DNA of 5,404 bases from Hyphomicrobiales bacterium. Its GTDB lineage: Bacteria; Pseudomonadota; Alphaproteobacteria; Rhizobiales; Hyphomicrobiaceae. The translations under genes were made by a program, and so were the position numbers. The notes under the pieces were generated by a model. The model was not told the origin of the DNA and ran no database searches. It worked only from the letters and a program-made list of their open reading frames with translations. Below are positions 5,117 to 5,404 of this stretch, one piece after another (positions within the stretch are counted from its first letter, which is position 1; every line of letters starts with the position of its first letter). The stretch covers positions 1 through 5,404 of the forward strand of contig JAFKKW010000481.1 in assembly GCA_017304275.1 (NCBI GenBank), in the 5' to 3' direction.

Positions 5117-5404
5117 CAACACGTGCGGTAACTTTGGCTTCTTCGGCTTCCCGCTCTACGTTGCGTCGATCTCCTTCTTTGATGACAAGGACATTGCGGT
5201 CCTCACGTCGGGAATTCCATCCCTCAGCGCGCTTCTTGCCCCTGACTTCACCTGGCTCACCACATTGAGCACCACGGAGCAGGTGTGCCTCTTCTTGTAC
5301 ATTGCTCTCTCGTCATACGTGGCGGTGCAAGCGTTTCCCGCCAATTTTGCGGCCTTCTTCGAGTCGGACGCGTGGTACAACCTGCCCATCCACGTCCTCC
5401 TCGG
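5112..5404 (+). CDS. Unrecognised hydrophobic protein, open to the window edge
   Basis: From ATG 5112 the plus frame is open for 97 codons and continues past the window; the same frame is also open back to 5031, but there it only overlaps hisN in antisense. The predicted product is rich in Phe, Tyr, Leu and Thr and has few charges: a hydrophobic start (GNFGFFGFPLYVASISFF, 6-23) and a likely membrane helix at about 58-80 (VCLFLYIALSSYVAV and onward), followed by FFESDAWYNLPIHV. About 20 of 97 codons end in A or T, so it has a coding-like third-position bias, but it is less GC-rich than its neighbours. No Shine-Dalgarno is evident before 5112, so the true start may lie elsewhere or not be in this sequence. 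I recognise no family. It could belong to another replicon or organism joined at the GATC at 5114-5117. Confidence 0.4.
   Translation, partial: MINTCGNFGFFGFPLYVASISFFDDKDIAVLTSGIPSLSALLAPDFTWLTTLSTTEQVCLFLYIALSSYVAVQAFPANFAAFFESDAWYNLPIHVLL

Noticed and set aside
4718..5131. Plus-strand 137-residue frame
   Set aside because: It is antisense to the hisN tail and begins inside the palindromic repeat; no family resemblance.
5156..5389. 77-residue minus-strand frame beyond the hisN break
   Set aside because: It shows no HisN motif and no known domain, is in a different frame from hisN, and overlaps the better supported plus-strand frame.

Overview
The window looks like chromosomal DNA of an alphaproteobacterium, most likely of the order Hyphomicrobiales (Rhizobiales). 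The evidence is high GC with strongly GC-biased third codon positions, an alphaproteobacterial-type GltB, a small heat shock gene with a ROSE-type RNA thermometer, a PldB-like hydrolase of the type common in that order, a HisN-type histidinol-phosphatase tail, and a palindromic intergenic element with 'TGTCATCCCGG' ends. The genus cannot be fixed from the sequence alone.

Layout. Positions 1-1735 (minus) hold the first 578 codons of gltB, the large subunit of glutamate synthase; its 3' end lies outside the window. Positions 1736-2083 are a gene-free, partly AT-rich regulatory stretch with several palindromes and two candidate promoters reading towards gltB. Positions 2084-2740 (minus) form a complete heat shock unit: an RpoH-like promoter, a 5' UTR that folds as a ROSE-like thermometer with the Shine-Dalgarno in the last stem, a 152-residue Hsp20 protein, and a strong intrinsic terminator. 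Positions 2741-2942 are a divergent intergenic spacer. Positions 2943-3542 (plus) encode a small exported protein of unknown function, followed at 3622-4581 (plus) by a serine alpha/beta hydrolase resembling lysophospholipase. Positions 4582-4801 separate that gene from the convergent hisN and contain a 142-bp element with 12-bp inverted ends. Positions 4802-5116 (minus) are the C-terminal 104 codons of hisN.

At about 5111-5122 the hisN similarity stops abruptly at a GATC site. From there to the end of the window the only convincing coding signal is an open plus-strand frame for a hydrophobic, aromatic-rich protein that I do not recognise. It is the least explained part of the window. It may be a real rearrangement, horizontally acquired DNA, or a chimeric assembly or clone join.

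The genes are mostly independent housekeeping and stress loci: nitrogen assimilation (gltB), protein homeostasis (hsp20), envelope or lipid functions (exported protein, hydrolase) and histidine synthesis (hisN). The best-supported regulatory system is the promoter, thermometer and terminator set around hsp20. I see no tRNA, rRNA, CRISPR array or transposase gene.
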